From: Cryoendolithus antarcticus
Taxonomy: Eukaryota > Ascomycota > Dothideomycetes > Cladosporiales > Cladosporiaceae
Reading direction: 5' to 3'
Length of the DNA: 64,000 nucleotides
Assembly (NCBI GenBank): GCA_002077065.1
Contig: NAJO01000002.1
Location: 930,001-994,000, forward strand
Made by a program: the position numbers and the translations under genes. Below, in pieces: positions 53,077 to 63,179 of this stretch. Every line of letters begins with the position of its first letter. Positions within the stretch are counted from its first letter, which is position 1. The notes under the pieces were generated by a model. That model did no database searches, was not told the origin of the DNA, and worked only from the letters and a program-made list of their open reading frames with translations.

Positions 53077-53320
53077 ATGGCTCCGAAATCAACGCTCCTC
53101 CCACTCCACGGCGCCTTCCATATTCCCTCTCACCTCGGCCCTCTCAGCTCCGAGCTCTTGTCTCACGGCTACGCCACTCTTCCGTTCCGATCGTGCGTCG
53201 TCCACCCACTCCACGGTCCCCGCAGCCTTGGCTGACGACGTTACTACGATTCGCACCGCCATCACTGGGCCGCCATTAACCGGAAACGTAGCTTTTGTCG
53301 CCAACATTCGACGGAAGTAC
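53077..53320 (+). pseudogene. Relic of an alpha/beta hydrolase gene
   Basis: Starting at the ATG at 53077, the frame reads STLLPLHGAFHIPSHLGPL, then LLSHGYATLPFR, which matches the start of fungal AB-hydrolase_6 proteins: beta strand, HGAFH oxyanion motif, a helix, and HGY. After a one-base frame change near 53229 the next frame continues ALADDVTTIRTAITG, the conserved LADDV-x-x-[IV]RxAI helix, then decays where AHSYGG (nucleophile elbow) is expected. The remaining two-thirds is missing. This is a frameshifted and truncated copy; no intact parent is in the window. Confidence 0.55.
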
Positions 53321-53836
53321 TCGCGAGCTTTTGCTTCAGCACGTCCCCGGGGCCGCTCGAACACATGCAAGCAACAACACAACCATGATGCACGTATGCC
53401 TCGGCTCGGCTACCTCTGGATCCAGAGGGAAGAGGACGCCAGAGACGCTGGTAGTTCGGCTACATTGGTCCAAGGCCACCGACAGCGTATTGTCGCCATC
53501 GCTTCGAGTTTGAGGAGGCAGGAAACTTGGAAGCTGTGCCAGCGCCTTGCTCACCAGGTGCATGTCTGGGCAGGGTAGCGTATCGGAGGTAAGCAGGAGC
53601 TGGAAGTCAGCTATATGATCTGCGCCCGGGATGCAGCTGTCGCGGAGCATGTGTAATGGTGGTTTGTCGAAGTGGCGAAGCTGTGTAGGGCTGAATTCGG
53701 GGTTAAGGAGCTTGATAGTAGTCATGGTCCTTTCTTGCCGCATGTTGAGCGGATGGGCGAGTTTTTCAGGCGAGGAAAGGGAGATGTGTGTAGTTAGCTT
53801 GCATCGCAGCGCGCGGTATTGGCAATCATCAAACGC

Positions 53837-54496
53837 TCAAGGTGCCTCGCCCATATTCCTCACATATCTCGGCGACATGCCTTCTTCATCGTCACTTCGT
53901 GGCTCGTACGCAGGTGGTGGTGTCCTGGCTCTCCCGGGCGCCAACAGAACAGTGTCGTAGGATGGTGGCGCTTCAACGACCATGTCCGTGACAGCCCTGC
54001 GTAGATGCATCGGTCGCTCAGCGGCATTTGCAGCTGATGTGCCGTCGAAGTCTCGAACCCACTGGCTCACAGCAGGTGTAGCCGGACTTGCTGCGCTGAC
54101 CATCTGCGGCGCAGCTGCAGACGAGCCCTCCCCGATGAACTGCCTCCGTCGCTCCTCAGCGGCCTCCTCGGCAGCCTCCTGCTCCTTGTCATGTGCGACC
54201 TCAGCGTCCACACTGCTCTGACTCTCATCGCTGTTCCTCCTGCGTCGAATGAATTGAGACATCCACCTGTTGCGCTCGAACTCCTCCATCGCAAGGAACC
54301 TGACCCATTCGCTCGAGCTTAGCTCATCCGGCTCGATATCGCGGATCCGAAGTTGCGATGCTGCGAGATGGCGACGCGCGATGGAAAGCGGGCGATTTGT
54401 ATATGCCTCTACTTGTAGCGCACCAAATCCACCGTTGCGGATGGCGGGCGTGTTGTACATTGCTGGCCGCACCGGGCGGGCTCTGGGCGCAGGCAT
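53837..54496 (-). CDS. Small cytosolic protein with two PPxY motifs
   Basis: A single-exon frame of 219 residues. Residues 28-95 look ordered: ALQVEAYTNRPLSIARRHL, then SSEWVRFLAMEEFERNRW, then basic FIRRRR. A Glu-rich helix follows (KEQEAAEEAAEERRRQF, 104-120). Near the C-terminus are two PPxY (PY) motifs, PPSY in EAPPSYDTV and PPAY in TPPPAYEPRSDDEE. PY motifs bind WW domains, chiefly the Rsp5/NEDD4 ubiquitin ligase in fungi; adaptor proteins often carry them next to acidic patches, as here. There is no membrane segment. I know of no family name. The adaptor role is inference from the motifs alone. The frame could extend through no closer ATG. Confidence 0.65.
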   Translation of the reverse strand: MPAPRARPVRPAMYNTPAIRNGGFGALQVEAYTNRPLSIARRHLAASQLRIRDIEPDELSSSEWVRFLAMEEFERNRWMSQFIRRRRNSDESQSSVDAEVAHDKEQEAAEEAAEERRRQFIGEGSSAAAPQMVSAASPATPAVSQWVRDFDGTSAANAAERPMHLRRAVTDMVVEAPPSYDTVLLAPGRARTPPPAYEPRSDDEEGMSPRYVRNMGEAP

Positions 54497-55411
54497 CTCG
54501 ATGAGTCGTGTGAGTATTTGCCAAAACTGATGATATGTCTCGTGACCTGATCAGGTGGTCCAAACGATTTGACGTCTCGGTTGCCAAAGATAATGCGAAG
54601 GCAACCAGTCGCTACTTCGGACGTGTTGGCCGACTGTTCGCGGAGCAAGCCAAGCGTCAGGCTTACGACGATGTCCGTTGAACCAAGACTTGATGTGATG
54701 GCCACGGACGAAGGTGGAGCAAGAGTGTACAGACAACACAGTAGTGTTCAAGCAGGCCAAAGGCACGCTGCAGGCCACCCCTCCACACCGTTTGTGGTGT
54801 TACACTTGGCGGTACCGGTACTGATGAATGAGTGAGTTGAGAAGACGGCTCTCGTTGGCATCGTCAAACGTATATACGTCGTCAAGGAGGTTGATATTCG
54901 CTCAGCCAGCTCGTCAAGCAATCTCAGATACGTGACCGTTGTTCAGCCTCGTGGCCTCTTCAATCGTCGAGTCGCATGATCAAGGGTAAAGGTCCAAAGA
55001 GCGATGCGGCCAAGCCAAAGGCGAGCCGAAGAAGCGGGGCTGGGCGTTGGTGATGGTGACATAATCGAGGTACCGATGGCCTATTCGTCCGGATCAGTGC
55101 CGTCTTGCTTCTGCCGTCGCCATTCGGAGGTGAGGCCCAGTTTTCGAGTTGCGGTATGAGGCACAATGAGGGTCACGGGGTGTCGATTATCTTCGCTAGA
55201 GAATGCCAGGGCATTGCGGCTGAAGTGATCAGCCCTGCACGAGGAATATCCGGCTGGCATGAAATCGCGCAGCATGATGGTCGAGTGAATGACCAAATTC
55301 ACAAATCGTGAGGAAGGTCAGAGAGACGCATAGCATGGGACTGGTGGTTCAAGGGGATGTCATGACACTGATGCATTGATTGGAGTCGGATGATCTCGGA
55401 CTCGAATCAAT
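54497..55411. other. Intergenic region between two minus-strand genes
   Basis: About 915 bp: promoter of the PY-motif gene and 3' flank of the thiolase gene. No gene or repeat was seen. Confidence 0.5.
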
Positions 55412-56904
55412 CTACAACCGCGCCTGCAACTTCTCCATCGTGTCTCCCAGCGCATAGTCACTCCGATGCGTACGACTCCTGACCTTCTCAGTATCCGCCA
55501 CACTGGGATGCTTCGCTTCCGTCGCCGGATTGTAGTCGAATGCCGAAGCCTTCGTGATCTCAGCGTCAGACAGCTGCCGATTCGCCTTGCCATCCGCACG
55601 CTTGTATACGTTGATCACTACCGCGCCACCCAGCCCAAGGTTGTGCTGCAGCGCCACATCAGCGTCAACGTGCCGGTTGTTGGCCCAGCCTCGAAGTTGC
55701 CATGTAAGCTCAGCGCACTGCGCAAGCCCAGTTGCACCAAGTGGGTGGCCTTTCGAGATCAGCCCGCCAGAGGGATTCACGATGGGTCCCTTGCCACCAT
55801 ATGTGATATCACCTCGCCGCACCATCTCGTGCGCCTTCCCCTGCTCCGAGAACCCAAGGCCCTCAAGCAATATCAATTCGTTAGCACTGAAGCAGTCATG
55901 CAGTTCGCAGACCTTGATATCGCTCGGCGACACGCCAGCTTCCTTCATCGCAGCCTGCGCAGCCCTCTTCGTCATGTCGTAGCCCACTAGGTCCATGGCA
56001 CTGCGCGAGAAGAGCGCAGGCGTGTCTGTCATTAGCGATTGTCCGGCCATGAGGATGGCTTGGTCGCGGAGCTGCGGGCGGGAGTCGAGGAACTCCTGCG
56101 ACACGATCACGGCTGCGCCTGCACCGTCGGATGTGGGACTGCATTGAAGCTTTGTGAGGGGCGCGTGAATCATCGGCGAGTCCATGATCTCCTTGAGGCT
56201 GTACTTTTGGCGGAATTGGGCGTAGGGATTTCGTTGGGAGTGCTCGTGAGAGATGCGCGCGATTTCGGCGAAGTCTTCTGCTTTGGCTCCGTATCTGCAG
56301 ACATGTCAGCACTGGCACTTGCGGATGCATTTGGCGAACACGTACTTCTCCATGTACTCCCTCCCAGCATTAGCGAAATACTGAGCATTGCGAGGACTTC
56401 CATGCTTCCCACGGGTCTCCTCCATGAGTGCCGTACTTAAGCCCATTGGACTTGGTCGATCGCTCCAGATACTCTTGATGCTGCCTGGGCTCATCTGCTC
56501 GAAGCCAATGACCAGCACGACGTCCGCTGCGCCACTCCCAACAAGTGTCCGAGCCATGTGCAGTCCTGTATACCTTGTCAGAGCAGTGACCTGGGCAGAC
56601 CGCATGCCTCGGGAGAGGTTTGAGACTGCTTACCAGTGCTCCCCGTAGCACAAGCATTGTTAGTGTTCCATACTGGAATTCCTGTCATGCCGAATTGATA
56701 AAAGATTCGCTGTCCGCTGGTCGTGTCGCCATAACAGTAGCAGGCAACGCCTTGGTTCACATCATCGTAGTTCAGGCCTGCGTCTAAGAGCGCCTTGACA
56801 CCAGCTTCGAATCCCAGTTCGGGATACTCTCGTGAACGTCGCGGCTTGATGAAGGGCGTGAGACCGACGCCAACGATGTAGGCTGGGGATTTTGGCGAGG
56901 CCAT
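55412..56904 (-). CDS. SCP2-type (sterol carrier protein x-like) thiolase, peroxisomal
   Basis: Three exons, 56904-56634, 56565-56346 and 56294-55412, with introns of 68 bp (GTAAGC donor) and 51 bp (GTACGT donor), give 457 residues. The joins restore ACATGSTGLHMARTLVGSG and YMEKYGAKAEDFAEIA. The nucleophilic Cys85 lies in NNACATGSTG; other catalytic landmarks are CELHDCFSANE, and NPSGGLISKGHPLGATGLAQ near the C-terminus. No SCP2 lipid-binding domain follows. The protein ends in ARL, an acceptable PTS1, so peroxisomal import is likely. The family cleaves or forms 3-oxoacyl-CoA, often with branched or sterol side chains; the substrate is inferred. PEX2 in this window serves the same organelle. 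Confidence 0.92.
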
Positions 56905-59062
56905 GATGATCCGGTGGAATGGGAGTTGAGATGGAGATGGGGTGAGGTGGATGATCTGATTGAGACAGTGTAGGAATGGAAAGCTGCGGGTGCGGCAATA
57001 AGAGCATTGATATGGAGATACCTCCCTGGACGTGATGCAACAGGTTGTATTGGTACCTAGGTACGAGCTTCTACTACCGCCCCGCTTCGTCAGATCCGAG
57101 GATGTACACTCTAGTTAAAGATTGAGGATATACAGTATCACACCCCGACTCTGCAACATTCTGAGACGTGGTAAGCAATAAGCCACGTAAGAACGGCGAA
57201 ATTGAAGTAATCAAGTGTCCGCCTGAGGTATGCGCATTGCCTTCGCTCTGTGGACAGCATTGCGGTGCATGCGCTGTTCGCAATGCCTGCGACTGCAATT
57301 CTTTTTAATCACCATGCCAATGAAGAGTCGTTTAATGAGTGCCGGTATCGTGGCGTAGAGCACGTTGCTTCCTCTGTCTGAAGCGATGTCGTGTTGGCCA
57401 TGATGGGTGGTAACACGTCTTGCACGAATTCGGAATCTTCATACGTGCCCAGACCATTGTCAGGTGGGCGAGCATCGCTTCCAGTGGTTGCACTTCTTTC
57501 AAGCTGTTGAACATGCCTTGCGCGCAGGGAGTGACGATCTCTGATGATGTGTGTCGCAAGATCTTGACCGGAGGGCACCACTGCGAAGTCCTGCGTCTGA
57601 TCTGGGCGAGGAGAATGTTCGCGACATAGCAGGCTCCCGGAAACGAAGCTATTTTCCGTCGACAAGAAACAGCCAGACGCCAAAGAAAGACGACTAAAAT
57701 ATCTTGCAGATTAGCTAGAGTTCCCCTCCGCATCGGGGGTCGAGACCAATCTGCCCCAGGCCAGAGATCGGAAGATGAGCAGCTTCAAGTACCTATTTGG
57801 GGACATTTCATCTCTATTGCTCCTGCGAGGTAAAAATAGATCTGCCGGGGCGATGTCCCACGCGACGTGACTGGGATCTGTGCAGCCAAACCTCGACAGC
57901 ATTGCCCGCCTCTGGGGAGCCGTTATGGCGCGTTTCAGAATTGCCGCTGCGCCTGTAGTTTGAATCAAGCCAGGCGCGGTCTTTGTTCGAAGTAGGAAGT
58001 GTGCAGGGCGGTGCATGAGGATTGGAGGCGCTGCGGAGTGGCTAAAATCTCACTGCGAGATCTTGAGGTCTGGACGGCGCAGCGTGTCGTAGCGAAGCAC
58101 AGCGAGGGGGAGATTGCGGGAGAGACGCGGGGAGATGCTATGACCTGGCACAGATCTCGGTGAGCATATTGTCAGCGATGTATTACGCGGTCGTGGTCAG
58201 ACGGCAGAGCTTCCATGCATGCATATGCAGTCGCGGACTCTCCCGCAATACACAACGGCTCGACCTTTGCAGGAGCCGAAGCCTGTACCACCATCGATAT
58301 CTATTCGCCGACATCACGTCCCCACCACACTAGCAACATACTATAACGGCTCTCGCAGAACATGCCACATCAATCCGGGCCATGCAGTCTGCCACACCCG
58401 CGCCGTTAGCAACGCTCGAGCAAGCTCCATGCAAGCCGCGGCGGCTATCATACATTACGCTAGACCCGATGACATGAGGGACATCGCCCTCAGCCCTAAG
58501 CGAACGAATGGAGATCTCATCTCACGCCTCTTGGTACTAATTTCCCACGCACAGATGCTCACTCTAATCATCCTCCCCATGCGCGTCGGTGCGGCTCTGC
58601 CCTTTCTAACGGGTCGGCAGCGCCCCAAAATACATCCTCCTACCTTACAGCCTACAGTACTTTGCTCTTCAAATGCTAAGCCTTCGTGCATGATGCCCCG
58701 TGCACCGCGAAAGTAGAGCACTTCACGCATGCGAATAGCTGCTATTGCTAGCACTGCGCAGCACGAGCTTTGACGGGCTTCGAGCAGATCCTACATAGGA
58801 CCAACATGCCCTGCCTCAGTGCCGCAATCGAACGCCCCCGTCCGCTGCTATTGATCCATCTCGACTGTGCCTGGCAGTGAGTCTTGGAAGGGTATTGCGA
58901 CAGCTTCTTGCTATCTCTTTGGTCAGCCTACATCTTACAACAAGGGCAACAAGAATATCATCGTCAGATCTCCTCGTCACTTCCTCCCGCTCGAATGGTG
59001 GCCGCCACCAACATCACTCTTTCCTATCTCCTTGGCTCGTTGTCATTGTCATCTTCATAGCG
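56905..59062. other. Gene-poor region, about 2.2 kb
   Basis: Divergent promoters for the thiolase (minus) and the Myb-like gene (plus) lie at its ends. The middle (57100-58800) has only random-looking frames, including a 165-codon one at 58219-58716 with no family resemblance. No tRNA or repeat was seen. Confidence 0.5.
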
Positions 59063-60247
59063 ATGTCGCCTAATCAAGTTTACGCCACGGTGCCAACGCC
59101 CGACCAGATGTGTGGGGATATTGTCAACGGCGTTGTGGGCACTGACTGGTATACTCCGAGTACTGTCAGTATTGTCAACTTCGACGACGGATCTGACCAT
59201 ATCGCTGACTCCATCGTACAGTTCCCTTTCGACCAAACCAACTATCTCACCCCATTCCCCACGTCAACAATTGAGACCTCTCCATGGCCAATATACAGAC
59301 AAGCACCCATACCACACAGCACTGTTCCAAGCAATGCCGAACAAGTACAATCGAGTTACTATCAACAGCAAGCGCACAGTTCCAATGCTCCTGGTCGGCC
59401 GAGAAGCAGTCCAAGCACATTCGGGCCTTCACCAGACCACATAGCATGGACTCCCTCCTCTACAGGTCTCGGCATCGAGTACACAAATGCAGCCACAATG
59501 CCAACACCAGTGACTTCCACCTTCCCACCATCGGTCTTTCAATACCCAAACGAAAGTCCCGAGTACACCACTTCCTCGCCTCCAGAACTCCAGCAACCTC
59601 AACCGCGCCGACCATACGCTAGTATCGCGCCCAGTCCATCAACGCTGAACGCCACGACACTGAACATCAACAACAAACGCAGCTTCAACCCTGATGACAC
59701 ATCCGGCCCTACGACACCTGACGCACTTCCTACGTCTTCCAAGCGCCGAAAACGAACATCCTCAGTAGCCTCCTCAGCCGATATGTCTGAAGATGACCGC
59801 TTCCTTCTCCAACTCAAAGAGGCAGAGTCCTTGCCGTGGAAGGACATCGCATCGCGTTTCCAGACCGACAGAGGAAAGCCTTTCCAGGTTGCGGCACTGC
59901 AGATGCGGTACAAGCGGTTACGAGAGAAGTTCAGGGTATGGGAGGAGAAAGATGTGAGAGCGTTGAAGATGGCGTACGAGTACTGGGAGAAGTTCAAGTG
60001 GGAAATCATCGGGACGAAGGTATGTTGTCGTCACCTACCGAACATGAGCACCGCAAGGTACTAAATATTGCGCCAGATGCTCGACTTCGGACTCACCGAG
60101 CGATGGCCTGCTCGTAGCTGTGCACGAAAGTGGCAGGAGCTGGAGTATCTCGCACCCTCCGCCATGCGGCCGATGACCACTGCACAGTACTCGAGCACGG
60201 TCGACGCGCCGGTACACTTTGCATATGCATGGCAGCCGCTCCCATGA
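59063..60247 (+). CDS. Fungal Myb-like (SANT) DNA-binding protein
   Basis: Two exons, 59063-60019 and 60077-60247, with a 57-bp intron (GTATGT donor, CCAG acceptor), give 375 residues. Residues 1-215 are Pro/Ser/Thr/Gln-rich and disordered. A basic patch SSKRRKRTSS (about 234-243) is a likely nuclear localisation signal. Two Myb-like segments follow: about 250-295 (DDRFLLQLKEAESLPWKDIA, SRFQTDRGK, MRYKRLRE) and about 297-340 (WEEKDVRALKMAYEYWEKFKWEIIGTK), continuing across the intron into MLDFGLTERWPARSCARKWQELE, which restores the third helix of the second repeat. A transcription regulator in the nucleus is the likely role. The upstream open frame starts only with GTG at 58877; the ATG at 59063 was used. 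The target genes are unknown. Confidence 0.85.
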
Positions 60248-60624
60248 GAGGTGGTTTGCACGACACTTGATCATCTTCGTTGAACACACTTGGTGCTGGA
60301 GACGACTTGTACAGATATGGGACTTGACGACACTGCTTTCTGATGATACCCCCTGCCGCTCGCTTCTGGGATATGGCGGAGACCTGCTTTCACTTCGTTG
60401 CATTGAGACCATGACCTGGACGGACAAAAACGGTATCGCTCAGGCACCATCGCTGCCGAATATGTATATATACGTATAGACATGATAACTGCACATTTTA
60501 CGTCTTGGTCATATATCATACAATGTCGTGAGCTCCACTTTTTGTCAATCGCCCCTCGCGTCCGACTTCGGCTTCAGTCGGCACAACTTCTCATATTTTG
60601 TCTATACACAGGCATTCGACCCCA
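60248..60624. other. Intergenic region before the RidA gene
   Basis: About 380 bp. It holds the 3' flank of the Myb-like gene and the RidA promoter. TATATATACG near 60466 is AT-rich and could be a core element or part of the upstream gene's 3' end. Confidence 0.45.
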
Positions 60625-61417
60625 ATGAGTCGTGCAGTACCTTCGAGACTCACATTAAGCATACTACGAGTCCCCTGCACTTTACCCAGGACTCAGCAGA
60701 CAACACGCTTCGCCTCGTTCAGGAACCTCGCGTACTCGTATCACTGCCAAACCCGCAAGATGAGCGACATCAAGCACATCTCCAGCCAGCGTGCTGCTCA
60801 ACGTATGTCTCTCACAGATGCAAATATACAATTGCAGAATGCTGATAGCAACCCCTAGCCGTGGCACCTTATGTACGTCTCCCAAATTTGCTATTCCTCT
60901 CCGAGCACTCAACTCTCGCATCAATCGCAGAGCACACTCGCTCTCTGCCTCCTGCCTCTGAGCACAGCCTTCGCATCGTGTTCGGGAAGAACGTCCAGCT
61001 GACTCAATGAGCAGAGTCAAGCAATAGCAGCAGCCGGCCAGATTTTCGTATCCGGCCAGATTCCCGCCGATGCCCAAGGGAACCTCATCGAGGGCAGCAT
61101 AGCCGAGAAGACGAAAGCCTGCTGCGAGGCTCTCAAGAACATCCTCGAGGATGCTGGCAGTGGTATTCATCGGGTCGTCAAGGTCAGTGTCAGCTGACAG
61201 TTCATGTAGCTTCGCGCGCGAGAATGTATTGCGGCAAGTGCTAACGGCATCATAGACCACGGTGTTCATCACGACCATGGATAACTTCGCTGAGATGAAT
61301 GGAGTGTACGGCGAGTACTTCAAGCATAAGCCCGCGAGGAGCTGTGTGGCTGTGAAGGAGCTGCCCAAGGGCGTGCCAGTCGAGATCGAGTGCGTGGCGC
61401 TGCAGGGTAGTGGTTGA
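60625..61417 (+). CDS. RidA/Mmf1-family reactive-intermediate deaminase, mitochondrial form
   Basis: Four exons, 60625-60802, 60858-60871, 61015-61182 and 61256-61417, with introns of 55, 143 and 73 bp, give 173 residues. The second exon is only 14 bases and codes VAPY of the conserved start VAPYSQAI. Exon joins give [20 protein letters not shown] and [16 protein letters not shown]. The RidA fold spans about 47-173 with [16 protein letters not shown] and the C-terminal [20 protein letters not shown], including the conserved Glu. Residues 1-44 are Arg/Ser/Thr-rich without acids, a mitochondrial presequence; the ATG at [10 protein letters not shown] would yield a cytosolic form, so dual targeting is possible. 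The enzyme hydrolyses reactive imines or enamines from PLP enzymes. It converges with DOM34. Confidence 0.88.
60858..60871 (+). other. 14-nt microexon of the RidA gene
   Basis: CCGTGGCACCTTAT lies between a CTAG acceptor and a GTACGT donor. Its 14 bases keep the frame (1 base from exon 1, then four codons) and supply VAPY, an invariant part of RidA proteins, so it must be included for a normal product. Confidence 0.8.
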
Positions 61418-61542
61418 GCTCAAGACTGCCTATAAAATGCACAATATGTTGATCGCATGGGTATCTCAATGCTAATGCCGCAACGCTTTTCCAAAACTCC
61501 ATCCTCTCACCGACATCCCCTGATCATATCTCGTTAGTACAG

Positions 61543-62700
61543 CTACCCTTGCACGCCCTCAACCAACTCATCCAGATCCTCGATCGGGTACGTCAAAATA
61601 GCCGCAACGCCACTCAAGTCCTCCAATTTCTTCCCGCTCTCATGCATACTGCTCAGTATCTTCACATCGCCGCCTGCTTCCTTCACTGAGTCCACGAGCT
61701 TCACCCACCGCTTCCTCACCTCGATCTCCTGACTCCGGAACAAAGAGTTTGAAATCAACAATACACCGCCTCCCTTCCCAATGGCTCCTTGTTCAGCTGC
61801 TGCTTCGACTTCTTTGGGACCGTACCAGGCCTTCGGATCGTCTTTCCGGAGCATCTCGAGGAATTTCTCCATGTATTGCGATTCGGCCGAGAAACGCGCA
61901 TCGGTGACGGATTTGGTCACACCTTGTGACTTCAGGACTTCGGCCAGTGCATGCACGTGCGCGGATGCAGCATGTGCTACTGTGATCTTCACGAGCAAGG
62001 GTTTAAGCTTCTTATCACCCTCTGCCTTGGCCTTGAAGAACTTCTGGAACTCCGATGCCGTGAACCCAGGACTTGCGAGTAGTATCGGCTTCGGATCTGC
62101 CAGGTCAATTTGTCGTAGTAGCGAATCGTACACGCGCTGATAGAATTTCTTGAGCTTCGTATCATGATCCGTGCTCCCAGGACGTTTCTTCGGCATGTTC
62201 GTCTCAATTTGCTGACGCAATATCGTCTGGTGTGATGTCACGAGACAGATATTTGCTAGTCCCTCGTTCAACAGCACAGCCCACATCTGCGCCTTGGCAT
62301 CTTCATTGATACTCTCCTTAAGTGTATCCAGTGCCACGGAATCCCATCCACCCGCTTTCTCGAGAGTAAACTCCCTATTCAACTCCAGATCGAGGGTATG
62401 GAAGGATCCGAGTTTCACGTGCTTGTTCTCCTCCGATACACGGCCGGACACGTGCAATTGGGATGCATGTGAGTCGAAGTCCAGTTTGGTGACCGTGATT
62501 GTGAGTGTGGTGCGCACGCGGTGGGTGCTTGTGCTTCCGGAAAGGGACTCGGTGGCTACTTTGCGCACTGCGGTAGCTCGGAGAGTATCGCCTTCTCGTA
62601 TCAGATTATACGCATGCCACATATCCTCCGGCTCCTCGGGCGACATGGTGCACCTCCCTTCTCCCGTTTTCTTCTCGATGGATTGGCGTATGAGACGCAT
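61543..62700 (-). CDS. DOM34: Ribosome-rescue factor Dom34 (Pelota)
   Basis: A single exon of 385 residues. The N-terminal Sm-like domain (1-130) begins RLIRQSIEKKTGEGR and contains EEPEDMWHAYNLIREGD and THRVRTTLTITVTKLDFD. The central eRF1_2-like domain (about 135-265) lacks a GGQ motif, as in Dom34, so it cannot release peptides. The C-terminal eRF1_3 domain (about 270-375) has GGGVLLISNSLFRS and GGDVKILSSMHESGKKLEDL, then GVAAILTYPIED. With the GTPase Hbs1 it enters the A site of stalled ribosomes and splits them in no-go and non-stop decay. The length is typical. Confidence 0.95.
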   Translation of the reverse strand: MRLIRQSIEKKTGEGRCTMSPEEPEDMWHAYNLIREGDTLRATAVRKVATESLSGSTSTHRVRTTLTITVTKLDFDSHASQLHVSGRVSEENKHVKLGSFHTLDLELNREFTLEKAGGWDSVALDTLKESINEDAKAQMWAVLLNEGLANICLVTSHQTILRQQIETNMPKKRPGSTDHDTKLKKFYQRVYDSLLRQIDLADPKPILLASPGFTASEFQKFFKAKAEGDKKLKPLLVKITVAHAASAHVHALAEVLKSQGVTKSVTDARFSAESQYMEKFLEMLRKDDPKAWYGPKEVEAAAEQGAIGKGGGVLLISNSLFRSQEIEVRKRWVKLVDSVKEAGGDVKILSSMHESGKKLEDLSGVAAILTYPIEDLDELVEGVQG

Positions 62701-63179
62701 TGTGATCGGAGTAGTAGTATGTTAGCAGAGGAAAGAAAGACGATCCCGTGAGAGAGTGAAGCATTCGCGCATTTGCCGAATATACTAAGTGTGTGTTTTA
62801 GAGTGGAAGGTGCATGCAACGGCGAGTGAAGTGAGTGACGTCAAATTTGCGGAAAGTGAATATCAGATGGATGTGAGGACACTCCCTTACCACTGCAACG
62901 AAGGGCGACGCATATTTTCATCAGCCTTCCACATGTCTGGGGTTGGGCAACGCAAACAGTGACTTCACTTGCAGCGATCATCGTTGACGACAACTCGGCC
63001 GACGGAAATAGCGCTGCTAAACGCCGAGTAGGCACGAAAGGTATATCAAGCGGTCGTCTCACCATCTGCTCGGAAAGCGCTGGCAGCCTGAGTATTGGGA
63101 AGCAGTCTGTCTCTCATTTTCTGGTATGCGGAGTATCTCGGCCACGAAAATCGTCCCTCGTCATCTCACTACCGCAACA
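62701..63179. other. Divergent promoter of DOM34 and the aldo-keto reductase
   Basis: About 480 bp with no gene. Both genes start from its ends. No clear regulatory site could be assigned. Confidence 0.5.

Larger units (their letters stand above)
50494..53836. other. Repeat-rich, gene-poor region
   Basis: 3.3 kb between the orphan gene and the PY-motif gene. It contains a degenerate short tandem repeat, a two-copy 214-bp duplication, a weaker 120-bp repeat and an alpha/beta-hydrolase relic, all listed separately. No intact gene was found. Base composition is not strongly AT-rich, so heavy RIP is not evident. Confidence 0.55.

Noticed and set aside
50494..53836. A retrotransposon or DNA transposon in the repeat region
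   Set aside because: No transposase, integrase or reverse-transcriptase motif, no terminal repeats and no target-site duplication could be found.
58219..58716. A 165-codon plus-strand frame in the gene-poor region
   Set aside because: It starts with ATG but has no family resemblance, no ordered segments and no splice or promoter support; likely chance.
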